This document shows, piece after piece, positions 29,244-38,016 of a DNA stretch of 64,000 nt (positions are counted from its first letter, which is position 1; the number at the start of each line of letters is the position of its first letter). The DNA comes from Enterococcus canintestini. GTDB taxonomy: Bacteria > Bacillota > Bacilli > Lactobacillales > Enterococcaceae. The translations under genes were made by a program, and so were the position numbers. The notes below the pieces were generated by a model that was not told where the DNA came from, did not search any database, and saw only the letters and a program-made list of their open reading frames with translations. The stretch lies in contig NZ_JXKG01000002.1 of the NCBI RefSeq assembly GCF_001885735.1, forward strand, positions 62,001 to 126,000. Reading direction: 5' to 3'.

Positions 29244-29283
29244 CCATAATTTGCTCTATTCTTTTTAATAATAAGTAAGGTGT

Positions 29284-29317
29284 GAGGTGTGACAAAAGTC
29301 TTGTCGCACCTCATTTT
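29284..29317 (+). terminator. Terminator after coaE, related to the dispersed repeat hairpins
   Basis: GAGGTGTGACAA (29284-29295), loop AAGTC, TTGTCGCACCTC (29301-29312), then ATTTTTATT. The stem resembles those at 15381-15421 and 50511-50541. Confidence 0.88.
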
Positions 29318-29645
29318 TATTAGTGTGAATAGTCTTTTGAAGGTAACTTTTACTTCAATAAGTAGAAATTTCCCATCAGTTTTTTTGCGAACTACTTTTG
29401 CTAGATGCAAATGATAGCCTCGGCTTTATTTCCTTTTTTAGTTGAACCCTTTAAAACTACAAAGGGACTGTGTTATTGACAATAAAATAAATAGCCAAAA
29501 CTATTTTCTAAAAAGTTTATCAGTTTTTAAAATAATCTATTAAAAGCAGATAAATCCAGTCTTTTCTTAGGTACAAGACAATACAACACAAATTTTTTCT
29601 GTTATAATATAAGCAAAATTCCTAGAAATTAAATGAGGTGAGAAG
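29318..29645 (+). promoter_or_regulatory. Gene-free stretch with the nrdR extended -10 promoter
   Basis: A very AT-rich 328 bp. The only signals I can support are TGTTATAAT (TG at 29600-29601, -10 at 29603-29608) and the Shine-Dalgarno GAGGTGAGAAG before nrdR. A TTGACA at 29476-29481 has no good -10 partner. No NrdR box (ACACNATATATNGTGT type) was found. Confidence 0.55.
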
Positions 29646-30122
29646 ATGCGTTGTCCAAAATGTCACCATAATAGTTCACGGGTGGTCGATAGCCGTCAAA
29701 CCGATGATGGCCGTACAATCAGAAGAAGAAGAGAATGTGAGAATTGCGGTTTTCGTTTTACTACTTTTGAAAAAATTGAAGCAGCTCCTTTATTAGTGAT
29801 CAAAAAAAACGGTGAACGAGAAGAATTTAACCGCGAGAAAATTTTACGTGGGCTGATTCGTTCAGCTGAAAAGCGACCGGTTGCAATGGAGCAGATGGAA
29901 CAAATTGTTGATCATGTAGAAAATCGGGTGCGCTCATTAGGTGAAAATGAAGTATCGACGACTTTAATCGGCGAATATGTCATGGAAGATTTGGTGGATG
30001 TTGATGAAATCGCCTATATTCGTTTTGCCAGCGTCTACCGCCAATTTAAAGATATGTCAGTTTTCTTGAAAGAATTACAAGATATCGTGGCAAAAGCTAA
30101 CGGAAAAGATGAAACACAATAA
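29646..30122 (+). CDS. nrdR: Transcriptional repressor NrdR
   Basis: 158-residue repressor of ribonucleotide reductase genes. N-terminal zinc ribbon (CPKC, then CENC, followed by GFRFTTFE) and an ATP-cone domain (about 46-136, [21 protein letters not shown]) that senses ATP/dATP balance. Length is exactly typical. ATG 29646 follows GAGGTGAGAAG. Its partner genes (nrd operons) are not in the window. It leads an operon with dnaB and dnaI, a conserved Firmicute arrangement. Confidence 0.97.
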   Translation: MRCPKCHHNSSRVVDSRQTDDGRTIRRRRECENCGFRFTTFEKIEAAPLLVIKKNGEREEFNREKILRGLIRSAEKRPVAMEQMEQIVDHVENRVRSLGENEVSTTLIGEYVMEDLVDVDEIAYIRFASVYRQFKDMSVFLKELQDIVAKANGKDETQ

Positions 30123-30140
30123 AATTGGAGGCTGCATTTT

Positions 30141-31514
30141 TTGGAATATGCTTATGAAGCCAACTTACAACCAAAAACTGTTTATGAAGTAAAAAAAAGT
30201 GTCCCCCTCACTAGTGAAGGACAAAAGGCTTTAGTCAATTTGTACCAACCAATTATTGGCGCAGATGCTTTGGCTTTGTATTTTTGTTTATTACAAGACT
30301 TTGAAGATACACAAGAAAAATATACTCACCTGGAATTGCTTAATGCATTAGACATGGGAATTGGCACCATGAAAATTGCTAAAAAGCGTTTAGAAGGAAT
30401 TGGTTTGTTAAAAACGTATTATAAAGAACAACCAGAAGTGAGATTTTTATATGTTTTAACAGAACCACTGGCTCCAAAAGAATTTTTAAAAGATGAACTG
30501 ATGTCTTTTTTATTAGTCGTAAAAGTTGGTCAAAGTAAGTTTCGCCAGTTAAATAGACGTTTTAACTCTCTTGTGATTAATACGGATGGCTACCAGGAGG
30601 TCACGGCAAAGTTTGGTTCTGTTTATAATTTTTCTCAAAGCGAATATCAAGCCAATCAAAGCCTAGTAGAAAAAGCAACAAGTGCTTTAGCAAACGAGCA
30701 GACCAGTCAATTACCTTTAGACGATAAACAGCTAAACTGGCCACTATTACGAGATTTAGCCACCAAAAAATTTATTAATCCTGCCCAATTGACCGATACT
30801 TTGAAAAAGAGTTTACTTTTATACCATGAGTTGTTTGGCTATGATGAATTGCAATTAACTAATTTGATGGCTGAAGCGGTTGCTCTGACAGATGGTGTAA
30901 TCGATCAGCGAAAATTAAAAAATATCGTTTATAAACAAAGCCAGCATCTGTTACCTGATAAAAAACAAACCAACCAAAATTATCAAAGTGATGAGCAGAT
31001 AAGAAGAAAAAATACCTTGCTGGCCCAAGGTTTTACGCAAGCTGATTGGCAGACCATTCTTGATAGCGAACGCTTGGCACCGATGGAGTATTTAACAGCG
31101 CTAAAAGCGGCTAAAGGTGGTTATGTAACCAAAAATGAAGAATGGTTATTAACTGACTTAGTAAGTAAATCACCGTTACCGCCTGCTGTAATTAATATCT
31201 TGTTAAATTACTTATTGGTAGTGCAAAATAAAGCGCAATTACCCCAAGCGTTAACCAATCAGATCGCTAACGACTGGTCGCAAAATAAATTCAAGACACC
31301 AGAAGAAGCGATTTTGTATGTCAGAACAACTGTCAAAGAAAAACAAGTTGCTAAAGAACAACGGAAAAAAGCAAGTGGACGGCCTCAAAATATTGTGAAA
31401 AAAGAAGATTTACCCGACTGGTCAAAAAATCAGGCTAGCAGTGATCCTAACCGTAAAGCTGAAATTGATAAAATGATGCAAGAGTACTTTAATGATGAAG
31501 AAGGTGAGAAATAG
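30141..31514 (+). CDS. dnaB: Replication initiation/membrane attachment protein DnaB
   Basis: 457-residue Firmicute DnaB (helicase-loading cofactor, not the E. coli helicase of the same name), acting with DnaD and DnaI to load the replicative helicase at oriC and at restarted forks. It has the two-part DnaD/DnaB-like layout: an N-terminal winged-helix region (about 20-110, LTSEGQKALVNLYQPIIGADALALY) and a C-terminal DnaD-like helical domain (about 320-400). The start is TTG 30141, nine bases after GGAGG. The TAG stop shares its last base with the dnaI GTG. Confidence 0.92.
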   Translation: MEYAYEANLQPKTVYEVKKSVPLTSEGQKALVNLYQPIIGADALALYFCLLQDFEDTQEKYTHLELLNALDMGIGTMKIAKKRLEGIGLLKTYYKEQPEVRFLYVLTEPLAPKEFLKDELMSFLLVVKVGQSKFRQLNRRFNSLVINTDGYQEVTAKFGSVYNFSQSEYQANQSLVEKATSALANEQTSQLPLDDKQLNWPLLRDLATKKFINPAQLTDTLKKSLLLYHELFGYDELQLTNLMAEAVALTDGVIDQRKLKNIVYKQSQHLLPDKKQTNQNYQSDEQIRRKNTLLAQGFTQADWQTILDSERLAPMEYLTALKAAKGGYVTKNEEWLLTDLVSKSPLPPAVINILLNYLLVVQNKAQLPQALTNQIANDWSQNKFKTPEEAILYVRTTVKEKQVAKEQRKKASGRPQNIVKKEDLPDWSKNQASSDPNRKAEIDKMMQEYFNDEEGEK

Positions 31515-32437
31515 TGGAAGATGTTGGTAAAGGTGTTAATGAACTGTTTGAACGCCGTAATTTTCAACAAAAATATGATGCCATGATGCAAGCCGTCTTA
31601 GCTGATTTAGATGTCAAACAATTTTTGGCTGAAAATAAAGAAAAACTAACTACAGAAGAAGTGAAAAAGAGCTATCCGAAGCTGTATGAATTTGTCCAAG
31701 AAAAACGTAAATTCGAATTAAACGATCCCACCATGATGGCCCCAGGCTATGAGCCTCGCTTAGTTTTGAATTTTCATTACGTGGATGTCGCTTATGTACC
31801 GACAGAAGACTTATTAGCACGACGCAAACAAGAAGAAATTAAAAATCGCGTGAGTACTATTGATATTCCTAAAGATATTCGCAATGCGAACATGAAAAAT
31901 TTCGACAAAACAGATGAACGGGAAGAAGCTTTATTTGAGGCGATGAAGTTTATTAAAAATTACGCTCAAAATCCAAAAGTGTTTCATAAAGGCTTGTATT
32001 TAGCTGGTGATTTTGGGGTTGGTAAGACTTATTTATTAGGGGCGATGGCCAACGAATTAGCCAAACGAGGCTATACTTCTATGATGGTGCATATGCCTAC
32101 TTTTACTTCAATGATGAAAAGTTCAGTGGCAGATAACACAGTCGCAGAGAAATTGGAACAAGTAAAAAAACCGAAAATCTTAATCTTAGATGATGTCGGC
32201 GCAGATGCACTGACAGCTTGGACCCGCGATGAAATTTTTGGAGTTATTTTGCAGTATCGCATGCAAGAACAGTTGCCCACATTTTTCACCTCTAATTTTA
32301 CAATGGATGGGTTAGAAAATCATTTGCGGCTGACAAAGACTGCGGATGAACCCTTAAAAGCCAAACGGATTATGGAGCGTATTCGCTATTTAGCAAAAGA
32401 GATTATTATGTCTGGTCCTAATCGTCGCAATGACTAA
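31514..32437 (+). CDS. dnaI: Primosomal protein DnaI (helicase loader)
   Basis: 307-residue AAA+ ATPase that loads the replicative helicase. N-terminal helicase-interaction region (about 1-100, ending with the GYEPRLVLNFHYVDVAYVP pattern), then the AAA+ domain with Walker A GDFGVGKT (about 164-171), Walker B ILILDDVGAD, a sensor segment FFTSNFTMDGL and an Arg finger near the C-terminus (IRYLAKEI). GTG 31514 overlaps the dnaB stop by one base, with GGTGAG upstream, so translation is coupled. A terminator ends the nrdR-dnaB-dnaI operon. Confidence 0.95.
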   Translation: MEDVGKGVNELFERRNFQQKYDAMMQAVLADLDVKQFLAENKEKLTTEEVKKSYPKLYEFVQEKRKFELNDPTMMAPGYEPRLVLNFHYVDVAYVPTEDLLARRKQEEIKNRVSTIDIPKDIRNANMKNFDKTDEREEALFEAMKFIKNYAQNPKVFHKGLYLAGDFGVGKTYLLGAMANELAKRGYTSMMVHMPTFTSMMKSSVADNTVAEKLEQVKKPKILILDDVGADALTAWTRDEIFGVILQYRMQEQLPTFFTSNFTMDGLENHLRLTKTADEPLKAKRIMERIRYLAKEIIMSGPNRRND

Positions 32438-32442
32438 CTCCA

Positions 32443-32485
32443 ATTGACACAAATTTTCTTTTTTTGAATTTTTGTGTCAATTTTT
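32443..32485 (+). terminator. Rho-independent terminator after dnaI
   Basis: ATTGACACAAA (32443-32453) with TTTGTGTCAAT (32471-32481); T-run to 32485. The 17-base loop region can pair further. Confidence 0.82.
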
Positions 32486-32544
32486 GCGAAATAATAGTCT
32501 GAGAGAGAATAAATAAGTGTTAATTTTTTAAAGGAGTGCAAAAA

Positions 32545-33249
32545 ATGAATGAACAAGAACTCTCACAACGCCTGACAGTGGTGGGAAAAGCAGTACCAAA
32601 GGGAGCACGTTTAGCCGATATTGGCTCAGATCACGCTTATTTACCAGTTGCCTTAATGCTAGCCGATAAAATTACTTACGCAGTTTGTGGCGAAGTGGTA
32701 GCAGGGCCTTTTCATTCCGCGCAAACACAAGTTGCAAAAAGTGGGCTGACAGAAAAAATTGTCGTACGCTTAGCAGACGGGTTAGCAGCGATTGAACCAG
32801 CAGATAATATTAATGCCATTACAATTGCTGGAATGGGTGGTACATTAATTGCTAATATTTTAGAAAATGGCAAGATACAAGGACAATTGACCGGAAAAGA
32901 ACGCTTAATTTTGCAACCCAACGTTGGGGAAGCAAATGTGCGTTTTTGGTTGCAAAAAGAAGGCTACCAAATTATTGAAGAAGATATTTTAGCAGAAAAT
33001 GACAAAATTTATGAAGTTATTGTTGCAGAAAAAACTGGTGTAAAACAACAGTTATCTGAAAAAGAAGTTTTCTTTGGTCCCCATTTGTTAGCAGAAAAAA
33101 ATAGCGTCTTTTTAAAAAAATGGCAACAAGAGCAACAGGCATTAAAAAAAGTATTAACTCAATTACAAAAAGCCAAAGTCATACCAGAAGAAAAAGTAGC
33201 AGCTATCCAAAAAGAACTAAGCTGGATTGAGGAGGTTTTATCTTGTTAG
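32545..33249 (+). CDS. trmK: tRNA (adenine22-N1)-methyltransferase TrmK
   Basis: 234-residue SAM-dependent enzyme that makes m1A22 in tRNA. Rossmann motif I ADIGSDHAYLPVAL, the TrmK-typical ITIAGMGGTLIANIL and LQPNVGEANVR, and a C-terminal coiled coil (about 180-230). The in-frame GTG 32536 is part of AAGGAGTG; ATG 32545 is eight bases after AAGGAG. It overlaps the next gene by seven bases, the conserved trmK-nif3 pair of Firmicutes. Confidence 0.94.
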   Translation: MNEQELSQRLTVVGKAVPKGARLADIGSDHAYLPVALMLADKITYAVCGEVVAGPFHSAQTQVAKSGLTEKIVVRLADGLAAIEPADNINAITIAGMGGTLIANILENGKIQGQLTGKERLILQPNVGEANVRFWLQKEGYQIIEEDILAENDKIYEVIVAEKTGVKQQLSEKEVFFGPHLLAEKNSVFLKKWQQEQQALKKVLTQLQKAKVIPEEKVAAIQKELSWIEEVLSC

Positions 33250-34361
33250 GAACAGATTTTATCAAACGCTTTGAAGCTTATTGTCCTTTGTGGCTCGCTG
33301 AAGAAGGGGATCCGGTGGGGCTACATATTGGGACATTAAATAAGCCGATTAAACGGGTTATGATGACCTTAGATGTACGTCCAGAAGTAGTCAAAGAAGC
33401 CATTGATAAGAAAATCGATTTAATTGTGGCAAAACATCCACCTATTTTTCGGCCGATTAAACGCTTAACTGAAACAGATCCGCAAACCAAAATGTATTTG
33501 GATTTGGTGAAACACGATATTGCAGTTTATGCAGCTCATACGAATATGGATATTATTCCTGATGGGTTAAATGACTGGTTTTGCGAAATGTTAGACGTTA
33601 AAGTTGAAGATTTTATGACGCAAACCCATGAAGTAAATTTTAAAAAATTAATTGTTTATGTGCCAGTTGAAGCTGCAGCCAGCATGCGGGAAGCGTTAGG
33701 AAAAGCTGGAGCTGGCCAGCAAGGTAACTATCAATTTACCAGTTTTCAAACTGTGGGGATGGGACGCTTTACGCCAGTTGAAAATGCAAATCCTACCATT
33801 GGAAGTGTAGGGCAGCCACAAAGCGTGCAAGAAGCCAAAGTGGAAGTTATTTTACCTGCAACAATTGAAGCAGAAGTCTTAAAAGCGATGTATGCTACTC
33901 ATCCTTATGAAGAACCCGCTTTTGATTTATTTACTTTAGACAATGAACCAATGCGCTATGGCATTGGTCGTGTCGGTTATCTTTCTCAGCCAATGACGAT
34001 TGAAAACTTTACCGCTAAAGTCAAAGAAGTCTTTGAATTAGATGGCTTACGTTTAGTTGAACCGCTGGAAAATGCCAAAAAAATGGTACAAAAAATTGCT
34101 ATTTGCGGTGGTTCTGGCGGGAATTTTTATCCAGATGCCATTAAAAAAAATGCCGACGTCTATCTAACCGGCGATGTCTATTATCATACGGCTCATGACA
34201 TTCAGGCAAATGGATTGACGGTAATTGATCCAGGGCATAACATAGAACGTGTCTGCATTCCCCGTTTTATTGAAAAAATGAACGAGTGGAAAAAAGAAGA
34301 AAATTGGGAGGTAGAATTCATTCCTTCTACAACCAATACAAATCCTTTTCAATATCGTTAA
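33243..34361 (+). CDS. Nif3-like dinuclear metal centre protein (YqfO type)
   Basis: 372-residue NIF3/DUF34 protein forming a toroidal hexamer with a two-metal site. Metal ligands visible: KHPPIF (His pair region near 65), HTNMD (near 100) and, after the inserted PII-like domain (about 125-230), GHNIERVC near 340. The inserted domain is the feature that lengthens Firmicute YqfO over the 250-residue core. A GTP cyclohydrolase-like activity has been proposed for the family; its function here is unproven. TTG 33243 follows GAGGAGG and overlaps the trmK stop. Confidence 0.93.
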   Translation: MLGTDFIKRFEAYCPLWLAEEGDPVGLHIGTLNKPIKRVMMTLDVRPEVVKEAIDKKIDLIVAKHPPIFRPIKRLTETDPQTKMYLDLVKHDIAVYAAHTNMDIIPDGLNDWFCEMLDVKVEDFMTQTHEVNFKKLIVYVPVEAAASMREALGKAGAGQQGNYQFTSFQTVGMGRFTPVENANPTIGSVGQPQSVQEAKVEVILPATIEAEVLKAMYATHPYEEPAFDLFTLDNEPMRYGIGRVGYLSQPMTIENFTAKVKEVFELDGLRLVEPLENAKKMVQKIAICGGSGGNFYPDAIKKNADVYLTGDVYYHTAHDIQANGLTVIDPGHNIERVCIPRFIEKMNEWKKEENWEVEFIPSTTNTNPFQYR

Positions 34362-34396
34362 ATAAATAGTGTGACAAACACTTGGGAGGAATTATT

Positions 34397-35632
34397 ATGT
34401 ACGAAAACTTATTACCGCGTTTTTTACGCTATGTTAAAACGGAAACGCGCTCAGATGCAACCAGTAAAACAACACCTTCAACAAAAACACAAGTGGCTTT
34501 TGCCCATGAATTAAAAAAGGAACTAGAAGATTTAGGTTTAACAGATGTTATTTACAACGAAACAAATGGTTATGTCATTGCGACCTTACCAAGCAATACT
34601 GACAAACCTGTTAAGACAATTGGCTTTATCGCCCATATGGATACGGCTGATTTTAACGCTGAAAATGTTAATCCCCAAATTATTGAAAATTACGATGGTG
34701 AATCGACGATTAATTTAGATAAAGAGGGCAAGTACACACTTAACACAAGTGACTTTCCCAATTTAAAAAATTACGCCGGTCAAACATTAATTACAACTGA
34801 TGGCACGACTCTTTTAGGCGCTGACGATAAAGCCGGAATTGCTGAAATCATGACGGCTTTAGAAATCTTAATTAAAAATCCTGAAATTAAACACGGCACA
34901 ATTAAAGTTGGTTTTGGTCCAGACGAAGAAATTGGTGTCGGGGCAGATAAATTTGATGTTGCGCAATTTGGTGCAGACTTTGCATATACTATGGATGGTG
35001 GCCCAGTTGGCGAATTGCAATACGAAACCTTTAATGCGGCAGCCGCTGAAATTACAATTCACGGTAAAAATGTGCATCCAGGGACTGCCAAAGACACAAT
35101 GATTAATGCGTTACGCTTAGCAATTGATTTTAACAATCAGTTGCCACAAAATGAAATCCCAGAAAAAACTACTGGTTACGAAGGATTCTTTCATTTAATG
35201 GCATTAAATGGTAACGAAGAAGAAGCTAAAATGAGCTATATTATTCGTGATCATGATCGAAATAAATTTGAAGAAAGAAAAGCACTAATTGAAAAAATTG
35301 CTGACAAAATGAATAGTCAATTTGATGAAAAACGGATTGATGTTAATATGTACGATCAATATTACAATATGAAAGAAATTATCGAAAAAGACTTGAGCAT
35401 TGTCGAAATTGCTAAAAATGCGATGTTAGCGTTAGATATTGAGCCAATTATTGAACCAGTTCGTGGCGGTACTGACGGCTCTAAGATTTCACAATTAGGA
35501 ACACCAACACCGAATATTTTTGCCGGTGGCGAAAACATGCACGGTCGTTTTGAGTATGTTTCTTTACAAGCGATGGAAAAAGCGACAGATGTGATTGTGA
35601 AAATTGCCGAATTAAATGCGACAAACGCATAA
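34397..35632 (+). CDS. pepT: Peptidase T (tripeptidase)
   Basis: 411-residue M20B dizinc aminotripeptidase, cytoplasmic, completing degradation of imported peptides. Metal and catalytic landmarks: HMDTAD (His and Asp), [12 protein letters not shown] (bridging Asp), GPDEEIG (catalytic Glu-Glu), and a dimerisation domain with [11 protein letters not shown]. An in-frame TTG at 34382 precedes the Shine-Dalgarno GGGAGG (34384-34389), so ATG 34397 is the start. Separated by 35 bp from the Nif3-like gene. Confidence 0.96.
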   Translation: MYENLLPRFLRYVKTETRSDATSKTTPSTKTQVAFAHELKKELEDLGLTDVIYNETNGYVIATLPSNTDKPVKTIGFIAHMDTADFNAENVNPQIIENYDGESTINLDKEGKYTLNTSDFPNLKNYAGQTLITTDGTTLLGADDKAGIAEIMTALEILIKNPEIKHGTIKVGFGPDEEIGVGADKFDVAQFGADFAYTMDGGPVGELQYETFNAAAAEITIHGKNVHPGTAKDTMINALRLAIDFNNQLPQNEIPEKTTGYEGFFHLMALNGNEEEAKMSYIIRDHDRNKFEERKALIEKIADKMNSQFDEKRIDVNMYDQYYNMKEIIEKDLSIVEIAKNAMLALDIEPIIEPVRGGTDGSKISQLGTPTPNIFAGGENMHGRFEYVSLQAMEKATDVIVKIAELNATNA

Positions 35633-35657
35633 TTTAGTCAAAATTTTTAAATATACT

Positions 35658-35712
35658 TGTTATAATGAAGCGAGAGGCCTACGCTTGGCGTAAGTGTTCT
35701 CGCTTTTGTTTA
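35658..35712 (+). promoter_or_regulatory. Extended -10 promoter overlapping a terminator-like hairpin
   Basis: TGTTATAAT (TG at 35658-35659, -10 at 35661-35666) is directly followed by AAGCGAGA (35668-35675) pairing with TCTCGCTT (35698-35705), with an inner TACGC/GCGTA stem, then TTGTTTATTTT. The hairpin can end pepT transcripts; transcripts from this promoter would start inside its 5' arm and escape it. Confidence 0.6.
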
Positions 35713-35752
35713 TTTTAGAAGCGTTAAATTTACAAAAAAAGGAGTCTTGTGA

Positions 35753-36019
35753 GTGTTTAATGAAAATCCATTGTGGTTTTATCTCGTTTTAGTAAATCTC
35801 TATGTCTTTTTCTTGATGTATTATGATAAACGACAAGCTGTAAAAAAAGGCCAACGAATTTCAGAGAAGAATCTCTTATTTATGGGAATCGTCGGTGGTG
35901 GTTTAGGTGGCTTATTAGCGCAAAAAATATTTCGCCATAAAACCCGTAAGAAAAAGTTTTACCTATGTTTTCTAATTGGGGTTGCGGTTGATTTGTTGCT
36001 GATTATTTACTATCACTAG
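35753..36019 (+). CDS. DUF1294 family membrane protein
   Basis: 88-residue small membrane protein with the DUF1294 pattern: TM1 (WFYLVLVNLYVFFLMYY), the cytoplasmic signature DKRQAVKKGQRISEKNLL, glycine-rich TM2 (GIVGGGLGGLLAQ), a basic HKTRKKKF loop and TM3. Function unknown. The start is GTG 35753, eight bases after AAAGGAG. The next gene begins 18 bases downstream with its own AAAGGAG, so the two may share a transcript. Confidence 0.85.
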   Translation: MFNENPLWFYLVLVNLYVFFLMYYDKRQAVKKGQRISEKNLLFMGIVGGGLGGLLAQKIFRHKTRKKKFYLCFLIGVAVDLLLIIYYH

Positions 36020-36037
36020 TAGTCTAAAGGAGTTTTT

Positions 36038-37060
36038 ATGAAAATTAGTTCAAAAACAAAGTTACTCTTAAATATTTTACTATTAGTTATAATTTTTGGG
36101 GTGATGTTTTATTTATTACAAAATTCATTTGGCGAAATTTTAGCGGAATTAAAAAGTACTTCCATTTACGCTTTAATCACTGTTTTTGGATGTGGTACGC
36201 TTTATCTAGTAGTAGAAGGGCTGAATATCAAAACCTTAGCCGAACCTTTTACCCATGATTTTAAAACACAAGATGGCTTTTTTGCAGTTTGTTATTATAC
36301 TTTTTATCGGGTTGTCACTTTTGGTGCGGGAACGTTGATTTCTGAGGTGAATTATTACCGGCGCAAAGGCCTGCGCCTTTCAGATGGCGTCGGGGTGACA
36401 GCATTGCATATGGTAATGTATAAATTGGCGCTGTTTATCTATGCTTTATTGGGACTAATCATTCAGTTTTCTTTATTTTATGATAAAGCACCGAATATGA
36501 TTCCTCTTATTTTGGCGGGGATGGTGGTAACTTTTCTAATTATTGCGGTCTTGTTATTACTTTCTTTAAGTTTAAATTTGCAAGTTTTTTTCGTCAAGGT
36601 AACCAATAAACTTTTTAAGTCACAACGATTGCGAAACATAGTAGATAAAGTAAATTTACAAGTTTATTCGCTACGAATTGCAGTAAATGGGATTTTAAAA
36701 GAACGTCCCCGTATCTTTAAAATCTTCTTGTTGAATTTAGCGAAAATGGCTATTTGGTATGTGTTGCCATATTTTGTATTAGTGGAAAATCACCCTTCAT
36801 TAGATTTTCTTTTAGTCTTTTCGTTAATAAGTTTTACTGTTATTTTAGCTGGTGTTATTCCCACGCCGGCAGGAATAGGTTCCTTTGAATTTGTCTATTT
36901 ATTACTGTTTAAACCATTAGTTGGTACCGTTGACGCTGTATCATCAATGTTATTGTATCGTTTTGCTACGTATCTGTGGCCTTTTATGTTGGGATTTTTA
37001 TATGTTTTATGGGATAAACGTAAAACGATCAAAGGTGAGCTGAAAGAATTGAAAGATTGA
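36038..37060 (+). CDS. Lysylphosphatidylglycerol-synthase TM-domain protein (UPF0104)
   Basis: 340-residue polytopic protein (about eight TM segments) matching the flippase-like membrane half of MprF/UPF0104, without the aminoacyl-transferase half. Patterns: GAGTLISEVNYYRRKGLRLSDG-type loop near 105 and PTPAGIGSFEFVY near 280. In MprF this half flips lysyl-phosphatidylglycerol; the stand-alone version has no proven substrate, perhaps a glycolipid or another lipid. ATG 36038 follows AAAGGAG. Terminator downstream. Confidence 0.87.
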   Translation: MKISSKTKLLLNILLLVIIFGVMFYLLQNSFGEILAELKSTSIYALITVFGCGTLYLVVEGLNIKTLAEPFTHDFKTQDGFFAVCYYTFYRVVTFGAGTLISEVNYYRRKGLRLSDGVGVTALHMVMYKLALFIYALLGLIIQFSLFYDKAPNMIPLILAGMVVTFLIIAVLLLLSLSLNLQVFFVKVTNKLFKSQRLRNIVDKVNLQVYSLRIAVNGILKERPRIFKIFLLNLAKMAIWYVLPYFVLVENHPSLDFLLVFSLISFTVILAGVIPTPAGIGSFEFVYLLLFKPLVGTVDAVSSMLLYRFATYLWPFMLGFLYVLWDKRKTIKGELKELKD

Positions 37061-37145
37061 ATTTTAGTCATGAAGATACAGGCTACAAAATGATTGTTTG
37101 AAAGAACTATAAATCGTGATTTTTGATTATTAGTAGTAAGTGTTA

Positions 37146-37187
37146 AAGGGTAAGAAGATTGAATTATCAATCCTCTTACTCTTTTTT
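37146..37187 (+). terminator. Rho-independent terminator
   Basis: AGGGTAAGAAGATTG (37147-37161) with CAATCCTCTTACTCT (37168-37182), T-run. It lies 86 bp after the UPF0104 stop. Confidence 0.85.
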
Positions 37188-37387
37188 ATTTATTAATTTG
37201 TTGGAAAGACTAAGTTTACCGTAGAATACGAAATTTAAGTTTAGATTTAATACTTTGATGGTAAAGAAAATGAAAAGGATGTAAAAATATATGTAAGCGA
37301 TTCTTCGTTAAAAATTTCTCTTTTTTTGCCAAATATTTTGACAGTATCAGACTTTTTTTCGTTGTTAAGAAAAAAGGAGAAAAATAG
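37188..37387 (+). promoter_or_regulatory. Upstream region of the 37388 gene with a possible promoter
   Basis: TTGACA (37338-37343) with an 18-bp spacer to the weak -10 TTGTTA (37362-37367). The Shine-Dalgarno AAAAGGAG follows. No other signal is seen back to the terminator. Confidence 0.35.
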
Positions 37388-37816
37388 ATGTATCTTGTCG
37401 TGAGTCCAAATCAATTAGGCTATTTTAAACCGGAAACAACAGCGGTACGGTTAAAAAATTTTTTAAAAAAGAGCGAAGATGAAAAACGTTTTTTAACTTA
37501 TTTACACTTCATTGAAATTTGCAGTAAATTATTTATAAAAGTCCAGCCATTACAGCCTGAGTTATATCAAAGTGAGGTTAATTCGATCTTTCAAAAAGAA
37601 AGATGGGAACCGTTTTTAGCAGAATACTTATTATTTTTTCAACCATTTTTTAAAGATGAACGATGGGTTTATATGGTGCGCAAGTTGCGGCAATTTCAAC
37701 GCCTTTCTTTAGTCAGACTATTAAAGATGGTGTTTTTTTGCTACTGGAAAAAAATAAATGCAGTTGATGAATTGTGCCGAAAGTTTAACTATTCAGCTCT
37801 TGAAAATTCCAGTTAA
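37388..37816 (+). CDS. Hypothetical protein, 142 aa
   Basis: I do not recognise this protein. It is basic, rich in Phe, Leu and Lys, predicted mostly helical, with no clear signal peptide; the stretch LVRLLKMVFFCYWKK could associate with a membrane. It begins MYLVVSPNQLGYF and has charged helices in the middle (RWEPFLAEYLLFFQPFF, then RWVYMVRKLRQFQ). A good AAAAGGAG precedes ATG 37388. Stands alone between the UPF0104 gene and clpB. Codon use looks like its neighbours. Confidence 0.7.
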   Translation: MYLVVSPNQLGYFKPETTAVRLKNFLKKSEDEKRFLTYLHFIEICSKLFIKVQPLQPELYQSEVNSIFQKERWEPFLAEYLLFFQPFFKDERWVYMVRKLRQFQRLSLVRLLKMVFFCYWKKINAVDELCRKFNYSALENSS

Positions 37817-37875
37817 TAAAGGCAACAGATTTTTCTAAAAAGAATAAAAAAATTGGTTACAATGCAGACTTAGTT

Positions 37876-37905
37876 TTTGACCTTTACTGACCAAAGGAGT
37901 ATAAT
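37876..37905 (+). promoter_or_regulatory. clpB promoter with overlapping CtsR operator
   Basis: TTGACC (37877-37882), 17-bp spacer, TATAAT (37900-37905). The sequence 37876-37892 (TTTGACCTTTACTGACC) is the reverse complement of a CtsR box, matching RGTCAAANANRGTCAAA except at two positions in one half-site. It covers the -35 element, so repression by CtsR (class III heat shock) is expected. The leader to clpB is about 105 bases. Confidence 0.82.
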
Positions 37906-38016
37906 ATTGTTGTGAGTAAAAAATCTTCTTGCGGTATTTATGCCAAAATAGGCGGATAGTAGTATGATAGAAGTAGTAAAACTCACTTTAATGATGAACT
38001 TTAGGAGGAATGGCAA

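Noticed and set aside
29476-29481. TTGACA as a -35 element upstream of nrdR
   Set aside because: No -10 hexamer at 16-19 bp; the extended -10 at 29603 explains nrdR better.
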